A DNA stretch of 6,482 nucleotides from Flavobacteriaceae bacterium (GCA_019090365.1 JAHRWC010000093.1:1-6482), one strand, 5' to 3'. Shown: positions 1-6,482, counted from the first letter of the stretch. Notes: a model not told the origin generated them from the sequence alone. Program-made: numbers and translations.

Positions 1-37
1 AGACTTGGGTAAGAAAGGCCCAAGTCTTTTTCTTTTT
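1..37 (+). terminator. Rho-independent terminator of a gene left of the window
   Basis: A perfect 9-bp inverted repeat (AGACTTGGG at 1-9, CCCAAGTCT at 19-27) encloses a 9-base loop. It runs into a T-rich tract at 27-37 interrupted by one C. The T tract lies on the plus-strand downstream side, so it would end a plus-strand transcript whose gene lies left of position 1. The stem begins at the first base of the window and may be longer. It insulates ctlX from the upstream unit. Confidence 0.85.
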
Positions 38-63
38 AAGGCTATAAGATTGTTTAACTTTTA

Positions 64-71
64 TATTTTTG
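64..71 (+). promoter_or_regulatory. Putative -7 box of the ctlX promoter (Bacteroidota type)
   Basis: TATTTTTG fits the Bacteroidota housekeeping -7 consensus TAnnTTTG and ends 19 bases before the ctlX ATG, so the leader would be only about 10-15 bases. I see no convincing TTTG -33 element at the usual spacing, where the sequence is the tail of the upstream terminator. The call rests on the -7 box alone. No Shine-Dalgarno sequence precedes the ATG, only an A/T-rich stretch, as is usual in this phylum. Confidence 0.5.
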
Positions 72-90
72 CATACTAATAATTTTAAGT

Positions 91-1029
91 ATGCAACAAA
101 TTACCAACACCATTTTAATGATTCGTCCAGTAACTTTTAGGATGAATGAAGAAACAGCAGTAAATAATTATTTTCAAGAAGAAATGAGTATTGAAAATAA
201 TGAGATAAATGCAAAAGCTCAAGCTGAATTTGATGCTTTTGTAGAAAAATTAAGAGCAGTTGGTGTAGAAGTGATTGTTGAAGATGATAAATTAGAATAC
301 GATACTCCAGATTCTATTTTCCCTAATAATTGGGTCAGTTTTCATGAAAACGGAAATGTTGCATTATATCCTATGTTTGCTGAAAATAGAAGAAGGGAAC
401 GTAGAGAGGAAACTATTGTTCGCTTGGAGAAAGAAGGGTTTATAATTAAAGATATAATAGATTACACAGAGGCTGAAGAAGAAGGTGTTTTTCTTGAAGG
501 AACTGGAAGCCTTCTTTTGGATAGAGTGAATAGTAAAGCGTATTGTGCATTGTCAGATCGAGCTCATGAAGATTTAATTATTGAGTTTTGTGAAGATTTT
601 GAATACTCACCAGTGATTTTTAATGCATTACAAACAAAGGATGGTAAACGATTACCAGTTTATCACACTAATGTTTTAATGGCTTTAGGAGAAAATATTG
701 CTATCATTTGTCTTGATTCAATTGATGATAAAAAAGAAAAAAAGTTTGTTCTTAAAAACTTAAAAGAAGATAAAAAGCAAGTTATTGCAATTTCTGAAGA
801 ACAAATGCATCATTTTGCGGGTAATATGTTACAAGTAAAAGGAGCAAATGGAGAAAAATACATGGTTATGAGTAAAGCAGCTCATGATAGCTTAACACAA
901 GATCAAATCAATAAGATTGAAGCACATGCTAAAATTTTGAGTAGTGATTTACAAACTATTGAAACATGTGGTGGTGGAAGTGCACGCTGTATGATGGCAG
1001 AAGTATTCTTGCCAAAAGATAGAAAATAA
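91..1029 (+). CDS. ctlX: CtlX-type citrulline hydrolase / amidinotransferase-superfamily protein
   Basis: This 312-residue cytoplasmic protein belongs to the guanidino-group-modifying enzyme superfamily (arginine deiminase, DDAH, amidinotransferase). It most resembles the citrulline utilization hydrolase CtlX group. The Francisella member is reported to be a citrulline ureidase, giving ornithine, CO2 and ammonia; this activity is only inferred here. Visible superfamily landmarks are PNNW at 78-81, EGTG with Glu136, HTN with His192, and the C-terminal SARCM with the presumed nucleophile Cys300. The catalytic Cys/His/Glu set is therefore intact and the length is normal for the group. The start at 91 is chosen because the ITNTILMIRPV segment follows at once, as is typical of this family's N-terminus; Met10 would cut into it. 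There is no signal peptide or membrane segment. argS follows after 64 bp on the same strand with no terminator between. Arginine deiminase or DDAH activity cannot be excluded. Confidence 0.85.
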   Translation: MQQITNTILMIRPVTFRMNEETAVNNYFQEEMSIENNEINAKAQAEFDAFVEKLRAVGVEVIVEDDKLEYDTPDSIFPNNWVSFHENGNVALYPMFAENRRRERREETIVRLEKEGFIIKDIIDYTEAEEEGVFLEGTGSLLLDRVNSKAYCALSDRAHEDLIIEFCEDFEYSPVIFNALQTKDGKRLPVYHTNVLMALGENIAIICLDSIDDKKEKKFVLKNLKEDKKQVIAISEEQMHHFAGNMLQVKGANGEKYMVMSKAAHDSLTQDQINKIEAHAKILSSDLQTIETCGGGSARCMMAEVFLPKDRK

Positions 1030-1067
1030 CACTTAAATTTAACTTCATTCCTAAAAAACAAAACCTG

Positions 1068-1075
1068 TATATTTG
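1068..1075 (+). promoter_or_regulatory. Putative -7 box of the argS promoter (Bacteroidota type)
   Basis: TATATTTG is an exact match to TAnnTTTG and ends 18 bases before the argS ATG. The -33 position is weak: TTC at 1044-1046 lies 21 bases upstream of the box, in place of a clear TTG. It suggests that argS has its own promoter besides any read-through from ctlX. The leader would be about 12 bases, with no Shine-Dalgarno sequence. Confidence 0.6.
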
Positions 1076-1093
1076 CAGCCTTAAAAATCAGTT

Positions 1094-2866
1094 ATGAGTC
1101 TTCAAAATATTTTATCAGAAAAAGTAAAATTGGCTATCAGTCAGTTATACAATGCTTCCCTTGACACTGTAGAGTTTCAGGCTACAAGGAAAGAATTTGA
1201 AGGTGATATTACTGTGGTCGTATTTCCAATGTTACGTGTTGTAAAAGGTAATCCTGTGCAAATAGGGGAGTCAATTGGTACATTTCTAGTTGAACATGTT
1301 GATGAGGTAATCAATTTTAATGTTGTAAAAGGCTTTTTAAACTTGGTGATTAGTGATGCTTATTTCCTTTCTTTTTTCTCAGAAGTTTCAGATTTTTCTT
1401 CCTTCGGAAAAGTTTCAGAAAGTGATAATGCAATGATGGTAGAATATTCATCTCCAAATACCAACAAACCTTTGCATTTAGGTCATGTTCGTAATGTATT
1501 GTTAGGATATTCTGTTGCTGAAATTTTAAAAGCATCAGGAAAAAAAGTATATAAAACTCAGATAGTAAATGATCGTGGGATTCATATTTGCAAAAGTATG
1601 TTGGCTTGGGAACGATATGGAAATGGAGAAACTCCAGATTCTACAGGATTAAAAGGTGATAAACTAGTAGGAAATTATTACGTAAAATTTGATCAAGAAT
1701 ACAAAAAGGAAATTTCACAGTTAATTTCTGAAGGACTTACTGAAGAGGAAGCAAAAGTTCAAGCTCCAATGCTTGTAGAAGCACAAGAAATGCTTATTAA
1801 ATGGGAAGCTGGAGATGAAGAAGTAGTATCACTTTGGAAGAAAATGAATGGCTGGGTATATAATGGTTTTGATAAAACCTATGAAGCCATTGGAGTTGAT
1901 TTTGATACACTTTATTATGAAAGTAACACCTATTTGTTAGGTAAGGAAGTGATTAAAGAAGGAATTGCTAAAGATGTTTTTTACCAAAAAGAAGATGGTT
2001 CAATATGGTGTGATCTTACAGAGGATGGATTAGATGAAAAGATAGTTCAACGTAGTGATGGTACAGCTGTATATATGACCCAAGATATTGGTACTGCAAT
2101 TCAACGAGCTAAAGATTATCCAGATGTTGGAGGGATGATTTATACTGTTGGGAATGAGCAAGATTACCATTTTAAAGTGTTATTTCTAATATTAAAAAAA
2201 TTAGGTTTTAATTGGGCTGAAAATTTATTTCATTTGAGTTATGGAATGGTTGACTTGCCTTCAGGAAAAATGAAAAGCCGTGAAGGAACAGTAGTTGATG
2301 CTGATGATCTAATTAGTGATATGGCTGCAACAGCCAAAAAAATTAGTGAAGAACTTGGTAAGATTGATGATTTTTCAGAAGAAGAAAAAGAAGATTTATA
2401 CCATATGATTGGCTTAGGAGCATTGAAGTATTATATATTAAAAGTTGATCCTAAAAAGCGAATTCTTTTTAATCCAGAAGAAAGTGTTGATTTTCAAGGT
2501 AATACAGGTCCTTTTATACAATATACTTATGCCCGTATTCAATCTATATTGAGAAAAGCAGGAGAGGTTTCAAATATTTCTTTTGACGGAATAACATTAC
2601 AGTCTAAAGAGAAAGAATTGTTAAAACAGTTACAATTATTTCCAGAAACTTTACAACTAGCAGCAAGTCAATATAGCCCTGCACTTATAGCAAACTATAC
2701 GTATGACTTGGTAAAGTTGTATAATTCCTTTTTTCAAAATATTTCAATATTTGGTGCAGAAAAAGAGATTGAGAAAAACTTTAGAGTACAGCTTTCTAGT
2801 GCTGTAGGTCAAGTTATTAAAACTGCTTTTTCAGTACTTGGTATTAAGATGCCAGAAAGAATGTAA
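1094..2866 (+). CDS. argS: Arginyl-tRNA synthetase
   Basis: Arginyl-tRNA synthetase (EC 6.1.1.19) is a cytoplasmic class I enzyme that charges tRNA-Arg with arginine using ATP. At 590 residues it is full length for bacterial ArgRS. In order: an N-terminal Add1-type tRNA-recognition domain (about 1-105); the Rossmann core with SSPNTNKPLHLGH, holding the HIGH-type motif HLGH at 128-131; the second signature KMKSREGT at 392-399, the KMSK-equivalent loop; and a C-terminal DALR anticodon-binding helical domain from about 470, opening with GNTGPFIQYTYARIQ. The HLGH and KMKSREG variants are normal for ArgRS, not defects. The start at 1094 gives MSLQNIL, a typical N-terminus, and sits 18 bases after a TAnnTTTG box. 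Its stop lies 5 bp from the stop of the convergent receptor gene. As an essential single-copy housekeeping gene it is a good phylogenetic marker. Confidence 0.97.
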   Translation: MSLQNILSEKVKLAISQLYNASLDTVEFQATRKEFEGDITVVVFPMLRVVKGNPVQIGESIGTFLVEHVDEVINFNVVKGFLNLVISDAYFLSFFSEVSDFSSFGKVSESDNAMMVEYSSPNTNKPLHLGHVRNVLLGYSVAEILKASGKKVYKTQIVNDRGIHICKSMLAWERYGNGETPDSTGLKGDKLVGNYYVKFDQEYKKEISQLISEGLTEEEAKVQAPMLVEAQEMLIKWEAGDEEVVSLWKKMNGWVYNGFDKTYEAIGVDFDTLYYESNTYLLGKEVIKEGIAKDVFYQKEDGSIWCDLTEDGLDEKIVQRSDGTAVYMTQDIGTAIQRAKDYPDVGGMIYTVGNEQDYHFKVLFLILKKLGFNWAENLFHLSYGMVDLPSGKMKSREGTVVDADDLISDMAATAKKISEELGKIDDFSEEEKEDLYHMIGLGALKYYILKVDPKKRILFNPEESVDFQGNTGPFIQYTYARIQSILRKAGEVSNISFDGITLQSKEKELLKQLQLFPETLQLAASQYSPALIANYTYDLVKLYNSFFQNISIFGAEKEIEKNFRVQLSSAVGQVIKTAFSVLGIKMPERM

Positions 2867-2871
2867 TTGAG

Positions 2872-5427
2872 TTAAAACAAAAGTTGAAAAGAAAAATTTG
2901 GACTAAATCCTAAAGAGACCTCTTCCACTTTACTTATATGAGTTTCACCAATATCATTGCTATTTAGTGCATAACGAATGTTTATTGTGTTCTTTCTGTC
3001 TAATACATTTAACAATGCTGCATTAAGTTTTAAGTCAAACTTATTTGATAGCTTCCAAAGGTATTCAGCAGAGATATTAACCCGAAAATAATCTGGTAGA
3101 TTATCTTCATTTGGGCTATTAAAATTGATTGTATTTACTCCGTCAATATTAATTATTTCATCTGCTTCATTTGGTGTTGTAAAAGGCTTTCCGCGATGCC
3201 AATTTACACCTAATGCAACTTTAAAGTTATTTAATTGATATGAACTAGCAAGTGTAGCTGAATGTTTTATGTCTAAATTATTTGGAAATTTTGAAGGAGT
3301 TAAATCAGGAAAATCATAGTCATTCTTCAAGTAAGTATAGCTAAACCAAGTGCTTAAAGTGTTGCTTTTTTTATTCAATACAAATTCAATTCCTTTTACA
3401 TGGTAATCTCCAATTGATCTTTCAAATTGAAATTGATTTTGAAATCCTTGGTTAGCAGTAGTAATACCATTTACATTTTTTATAAACCCTTCTATATTTA
3501 AAAACCAATCATTTTTGTTATAGAGGAATCCTAGAGAAATTTGTTTGCTTTTTATTATTGGAATGTCTTCATTGTTTGATAATGTCCAACGACGTTTAAC
3601 TACACCTAAAAAATCACTTTGGAAGTCTATTCGTTGTGTGGTAGTTTGACTTTTAAACTCTCCAAGAGTTTCTATTGCAAAACCTCCTCCTAGCTTTTGA
3701 TGTATACTTAATCTAGGTTCTATAACAATCTCATCGAAATTTGAAAAATAATTAACACGAAGGCCGCTAGTAATGATAGTTTTGTTTGAAAATGGCTTAA
3801 AGGTTGAGCTTCCATATAAAACATGAGTACGTAATACTTCTTTCTCTTTACTTGTAAAACTTGGAATACTAATGTTCTGTAAATTTTCGATTCCAACTTC
3901 AGATAAATGATAACCAGTTTGTAGATTAATTTTTTCTGAAAGCATTATTTTTGCATCTAATTTAATACCGGTTTCCAGCACCTTGTTTTCTTGCATTTGA
4001 GTCTGCTCTGTAAAGATGTCTTGGTTGAGAGAATTTAACAAATAGTAGGAACGATATCCCAATAAGTTTGAAGATATTTTATCATTCCATTGGCGCTCCC
4101 AAGAGATACCACTAGCATTACTTTGCTGTTTTAAATCACTCGTTTTAGATTGAGAAGTTTCATTTATGGTTTCTTTAAAATCTAAAGAGTTATCAATATT
4201 TAAAAAGTTAACCCGGAGTTTGTCTTTTTCAGAAAAATCCCAAAGAACTTTTCCACTTACATCATAAAAGCTAAAATTCTCATCAGCTGAAACAGTTAAT
4301 GTCGTTGGATTACTTATTAAGCTTAAAATTTCAGTATCCTGAAAAATCTTATTAGAATACGAGTTGTAAACTCCAGTTTCAATGATGTTGTTTATGGAAC
4401 TTCTTCCAGATACTTGAACGCCTAGATTTTTTGTAATAGGAATACTTAAAAAAGCACTTGCGTTTATTAAATTAAGTCCAACGCCACCTTCAATTTCATT
4501 GGTTAATGAATTGCTTGATTTCATATCAACAATTCCAGATACACTTTCACCAAAACGTGCATTTGTTCCATTTTTATAAACGGTCACATTTTTAGTTAAA
4601 TCGGGATTAAAAGCAGAAATTAAACCAAAGAAATGCCCATTTTGATACATTTTTATTCCATCCCAAAGTATTAGGTTCTCATCCTGAGTTCCTCCTCTTA
4701 TATTTATGTTTGAAATCGATTCGTCAATACTTTCAATACCAGGTAACACTTGTATTATTTGAAATACATCATTTTCTGTTTGCCCAGGAACTAAACCATT
4801 GTTTTTAGAATTTAGCTTAAAAGAACCATCTACATTTTTTTGGATACCTTCTGTAAAATAATGTTCAATTAGAACCTGTTCTAAAAGCGAAGCTTCTTGA
4901 AAAATAGAGATTGAAAGACATCCTTTATCAAATTCTTTACTATTAATGATTATATCTTGAAATCCTAAGTGACTAATTTTAATTAAACCTGAATATTTTT
5001 TTGTTGGAAAATAAAACAATCCACTTTTGTTTGAAAAGGTTGTTTTTGTAGTGTTTAGAAATTTTATTTCAGCGCCATTAAGTGGAAGATTTGTATCTGA
5101 ATTTACTATGATACCACATTTCAGTCCTGTGCCTTTTTTGTTTTGAACAGTAATATATCTTTCATTAATTTTAATGAAATTTAATGAAGTTGCTTCATTT
5201 AAATAGGCTAAACTTTTTTCTAAACTAATATTTTCAGAAGGAGAAATTATAAATATTTCATCGACATCTTCAGTTGCATATGAAAAACGGATATCATGTT
5301 TTTCTTCTAAATGCTTCAGAATAGAAATTAGTGGATTTTTTTCAGAAGATATTTGTCCAATGATTTTGGAAGTAAAAAGTATAAGTAGTAAGAATAAGAG
5401 TAATCTTTTACTTGCTGCTTTTTGCAT
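2872..5427 (-). CDS. FecA-like TonB-dependent outer-membrane receptor with STN signalling domain
   Basis: This 851-residue outer-membrane receptor imports a ligand using energy from TonB and probably reports it to FecR. In order: signal peptide 1-24 (basic start, Leu-rich core, likely cut before Gln25); an STN (secretin/TonB N-terminal) domain about 26-96; a carboxypeptidase-regulatory-like beta-sandwich about 102-178; a possible TonB-box-like segment EQVLIEHYFTEG near 183-194; the plug about 215-305, with LPGIES at 228-233 and the strong IRGG...LILWDGIKMY...GHFFG signature at 243-268; then a 22-strand-type barrel to the C-terminal Phe851, the usual outer-membrane ending. The gene appears complete. 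Its ATG lies inside the 3' end of fecR (20-bp overlap), so translation is probably coupled. The STN domain and the fecR neighbour point to a transducer, not a plain transporter. No SusD gene follows, so it is not a SusC/D glycan pair. The ligand (siderophore, metal complex or other) cannot be told. Confidence 0.92.
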   Translation of the reverse strand: MQKAASKRLLLFLLLILFTSKIIGQISSEKNPLISILKHLEEKHDIRFSYATEDVDEIFIISPSENISLEKSLAYLNEATSLNFIKINERYITVQNKKGTGLKCGIIVNSDTNLPLNGAEIKFLNTTKTTFSNKSGLFYFPTKKYSGLIKISHLGFQDIIINSKEFDKGCLSISIFQEASLLEQVLIEHYFTEGIQKNVDGSFKLNSKNNGLVPGQTENDVFQIIQVLPGIESIDESISNINIRGGTQDENLILWDGIKMYQNGHFFGLISAFNPDLTKNVTVYKNGTNARFGESVSGIVDMKSSNSLTNEIEGGVGLNLINASAFLSIPITKNLGVQVSGRSSINNIIETGVYNSYSNKIFQDTEILSLISNPTTLTVSADENFSFYDVSGKVLWDFSEKDKLRVNFLNIDNSLDFKETINETSQSKTSDLKQQSNASGISWERQWNDKISSNLLGYRSYYLLNSLNQDIFTEQTQMQENKVLETGIKLDAKIMLSEKINLQTGYHLSEVGIENLQNISIPSFTSKEKEVLRTHVLYGSSTFKPFSNKTIITSGLRVNYFSNFDEIVIEPRLSIHQKLGGGFAIETLGEFKSQTTTQRIDFQSDFLGVVKRRWTLSNNEDIPIIKSKQISLGFLYNKNDWFLNIEGFIKNVNGITTANQGFQNQFQFERSIGDYHVKGIEFVLNKKSNTLSTWFSYTYLKNDYDFPDLTPSKFPNNLDIKHSATLASSYQLNNFKVALGVNWHRGKPFTTPNEADEIINIDGVNTINFNSPNEDNLPDYFRVNISAEYLWKLSNKFDLKLNAALLNVLDRKNTINIRYALNSNDIGETHISKVEEVSLGFSPNFSFQLLF

Positions 5428-6325
5428 AGAGCGTTACATCTTCTTTGCCATTAATGGTATAAGCAAGATTCAACGGATCACAAATCGATTTCAACGCTAA
5501 ATTTAGGTTGTCATGAGGGAAAGTTCCAGAAAAATGCTTCGTCACATTAACGTTCTTAGTGTTAATTTTTATTGGATATTGATTTTCAATTTCCTTTAAA
5601 ACTAAAGCTAAGGTAACATTTTCAAAATAACTTTCATTAGTAGTCCAAGTAGGAATTACTTTATTAGTTTGCTCATGTGATATAAAACGCCCATTATCAA
5701 CTTTTAATGAATGTCCTGCAGGTAATTTAATAATTGTATCATTATAAGAAACACTTACTAATCCTTCAAAACAATTAATGAAAAATGAATTTTCACGATT
5801 AAAAACATTGAATTGTGTTCCTAAAACTTCAACTACACCATTATTGGTGTTTACGCTAAACTTTTTTCCTTTTGCAACTTTAAAATAAGCTTCACCTTGT
5901 AAATCAAGCTCTCTAGAAGCATCCCAATTCTTTTTGTTATAATTAATTTCTGAATTAGCATTTAAAACAACTTCAGAGTTATCTGGAAGAAAAAATGTTT
6001 CTTTTTCAGCAACTTGAGTTTCAATAGTTGTGTCTAGTGTATCTACAAATAAGTAACCTGCAAAAATAATAGCAAAAACTGCTGCTATTTTTAAGAAAGT
6101 AGCAAATGGTTTCATGGTAACTACTTTTACTTCTTTCTCTTTCTGAAGTCTATTTGATATAGCATCAAAATTAGATTTCGAATCGAAATTAGGAGTAGTC
6201 AATTGAGAGGTTGCTTCAGCAATTTTTATATACGAAGCATAGGCTGGAGAAGCTTTAAGCTCTTCTAGCTCTTGGTTTGAAATATCATTATTAAGCCATT
6301 TGGCTAATAGAATATCTTTGTTCAT
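5408..6325 (-). CDS. FecR-family anti-sigma factor / periplasmic signal sensor
   Basis: This 305-residue inner-membrane regulator should hold an ECF sigma factor in the cytoplasm and release it when the TonB receptor signals. Layout: a cytoplasmic N-terminal region 1-75 that opens with the LLAKWLNNDIS pattern common in Bacteroidota FecR proteins; one transmembrane helix about 76-95 (FATFLKIAAVFAIIFAGYLF); a FecR domain about 105-210, including LPDNSEVVLNANSEI, LQGEAYFKV and VLGTQFNVF; and a C-terminal DUF4974-type domain about 232-300. Length and order are normal for the family and no key part is missing. The start at 6325 has an A-rich upstream (AAAAAGAA) and keeps the full cytoplasmic domain. 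The apparent sigma-factor gene ends 55 bp upstream, and the 3' end overlaps the receptor start by 20 bp, giving the classic sigma-anti-sigma-receptor order. FecR proteins can also be needed for sigma activity, so its sign of action is not fixed by sequence. Confidence 0.93.
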   Translation of the reverse strand: MNKDILLAKWLNNDISNQELEELKASPAYASYIKIAEATSQLTTPNFDSKSNFDAISNRLQKEKEVKVVTMKPFATFLKIAAVFAIIFAGYLFVDTLDTTIETQVAEKETFFLPDNSEVVLNANSEINYNKKNWDASRELDLQGEAYFKVAKGKKFSVNTNNGVVEVLGTQFNVFNRENSFFINCFEGLVSVSYNDTIIKLPAGHSLKVDNGRFISHEQTNKVIPTWTTNESYFENVTLALVLKEIENQYPIKINTKNVNVTKHFSGTFPHDNLNLALKSICDPLNLAYTINGKEDVTLYAKSSK

Positions 6326-6341
6326 TTCTTTTTATTCAACA

Positions 6342-6371
6342 GTTATATAACAGGTAACTATACTTTTACCC
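6342..6371 (-). promoter_or_regulatory. Candidate ECF-sigma promoter of the fecR-receptor operon
   Basis: Read on the minus strand, GGGTAAAA (6371-6364) is followed after 9 bases by CCTGTTATATAA (6354-6343), which ends 17 bases before the fecR ATG. No TAnnTTTG housekeeping box is present on this strand in the gap. The layout would suit a -35/-10 pair with a leader of about 12 bases. From memory, GGGTAAA-like blocks recur before Bacteroidota fecR genes, but I could not verify this. The -10 part contains the perfect 10-bp palindrome GTTATATAAC (6342-6351), and GGTAA/TTACC (6353-6357 and 6366-6370) forms an inverted repeat. Confidence 0.35.
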
Positions 6372-6380
6372 TACTGTATA

Positions 6381-6425
6381 TTAAATATTTTCTATATTTT
6401 TTCTTAAGGTTGCTAAAGCCTTACC
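6381..6425 (-). CDS. 3' end of a probable FecI-like ECF sigma factor gene (partial)
   Basis: Only the last 14 codons and a TAA stop remain, reading GKALATLRKNIENI on the minus strand. This resembles the basic tail after the sigma-4 helix-turn-helix in ECF sigma factors, where an RGKKAL...LRKN-like pattern is common. The position supports it: same strand as fecR, 55 bp upstream, exactly where the cognate sigma gene is normally found. The gene is cut by adapter sequence at 6426, which is an assembly artefact and not a mutation. The reading frame stays open through the adapter to the window end, so gene callers may report a false chimeric N-terminus containing DVYKRQ. Fourteen residues are too few for a family assignment on sequence alone; the call rests mostly on context. 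Confidence 0.6.
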   Translation of the reverse strand, partial: GKALATLRKNIENI

Positions 6426-6482
6426 CTGTCTCTTATACACATCTGACGCTGCCGACGATCTTACGCGTGTAGATCTTGGTGG
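6426..6482. other. Illumina Nextera adapter contamination (not genomic)
   Basis: Bases 6426-6444 are the 19-bp Tn5 mosaic end used in Nextera libraries. Then come the i5-side adapter segment GACGCTGCCGACGA (6445-6458), an 8-base index TCTTACGC (6459-6466; its reverse complement GCGTAAGA is, from memory, Nextera i5 index 517), and the start of the P5-side sequence GTGTAGATCT.GGTGG (6467-6482), with T instead of the expected C at 6477. The order is exactly that of read-through into a library adapter. The genome sequence ends at or about 6425. Confidence 0.98.

Noticed and set aside
1350..1535. 61-codon open frame on the minus strand
   Set aside because: It lies wholly inside argS, antisense to the HIGH-motif region, has low-complexity Lys/Leu composition, no recognisable domain and no promoter-like start. 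It is a shadow of the AT-rich coding sequence.
2263..2290. KMKSREGT instead of KMSK in argS as a damaged active site
   Set aside because: ArgRS proteins commonly depart from KMSK, and this form is normal; the rest of the enzyme is intact.
2842..2855. Small hairpin GGTAT-TAAG-ATGCC near the argS end as a shared terminator
   Set aside because: Only five pairs including a wobble on the plus strand (a mismatch on the minus strand), inside the argS coding region, with no T tract after it.
2872..5427. Receptor as a SusC of a polysaccharide-utilisation locus
   Set aside because: No SusD or carbohydrate-active enzyme gene is present, length is shorter than typical SusC (about 1000 residues), and an STN domain with adjacent FecR fits a FecA-like transducer better. 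PUL genes beyond the contig end cannot be excluded.
6406..6422. Hairpin AAGGTT-GCTAA-AGCCTT as a terminator between the sigma gene and fecR
   Set aside because: The T tract is on the wrong side for either strand, pairing includes a G-U wobble, and the bases are explained as codons of the sigma-factor tail.
6426..6444. 19-bp Tn5-like mosaic end as a sign of a real transposon
   Set aside because: It is followed by synthetic adapter, index and P5 sequence, so it comes from library tagmentation and not from a mobile element in the genome.

Overview
The window looks like AT-rich chromosomal DNA from a member of the Bacteroidota, most likely the Flavobacteriaceae. The supports are TAnnTTTG promoter boxes a short distance before the start codons, no clear Shine-Dalgarno sequences, a citrulline-hydrolase-like gene of the Bacteroidota type, and a FecR (FecR domain plus DUF4974) paired with a TonB-dependent receptor that carries STN and carboxypeptidase-regulatory-like domains. 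The right edge is the end of an assembled contig: the last 57 bases (6426-6482) are Illumina Nextera adapter, not genome.

Left half, plus strand. A rho-independent terminator (1-37) closes an unseen gene to the left. A CtlX-type guanidino-modifying hydrolase (91-1029) follows, then arginyl-tRNA synthetase argS (1094-2866). Both act on arginine-related chemistry. Each has its own TAnnTTTG box, and no terminator separates them, so read-through from ctlX into argS is possible.

Right half, minus strand. A cell-surface signalling locus reads leftward: the last 14 codons of a gene that looks like an ECF sigma factor (6381-6425, cut by the adapter), a FecR-type anti-sigma factor (5408-6325), and a FecA-like TonB-dependent receptor (2872-5427) whose start overlaps the fecR end by 20 bp. 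In the expected scheme the receptor binds a ligand at the outer membrane, its periplasmic STN domain contacts the C-terminal domain of FecR, FecR releases the sigma factor, and the sigma factor transcribes fecR and the receptor gene. No SusD-like gene follows the receptor, because argS converges on it with only 5 bp between the stop codons. The ligand cannot be told from the sequence.

No CRISPR array, tRNA, rRNA, insertion sequence or clearly undescribed system is visible. The least obvious content is the sigma-factor remnant joined in frame to adapter sequence at the right end, and the possible control region between that remnant and fecR. No gene-free stretch exceeds about 100 bases.
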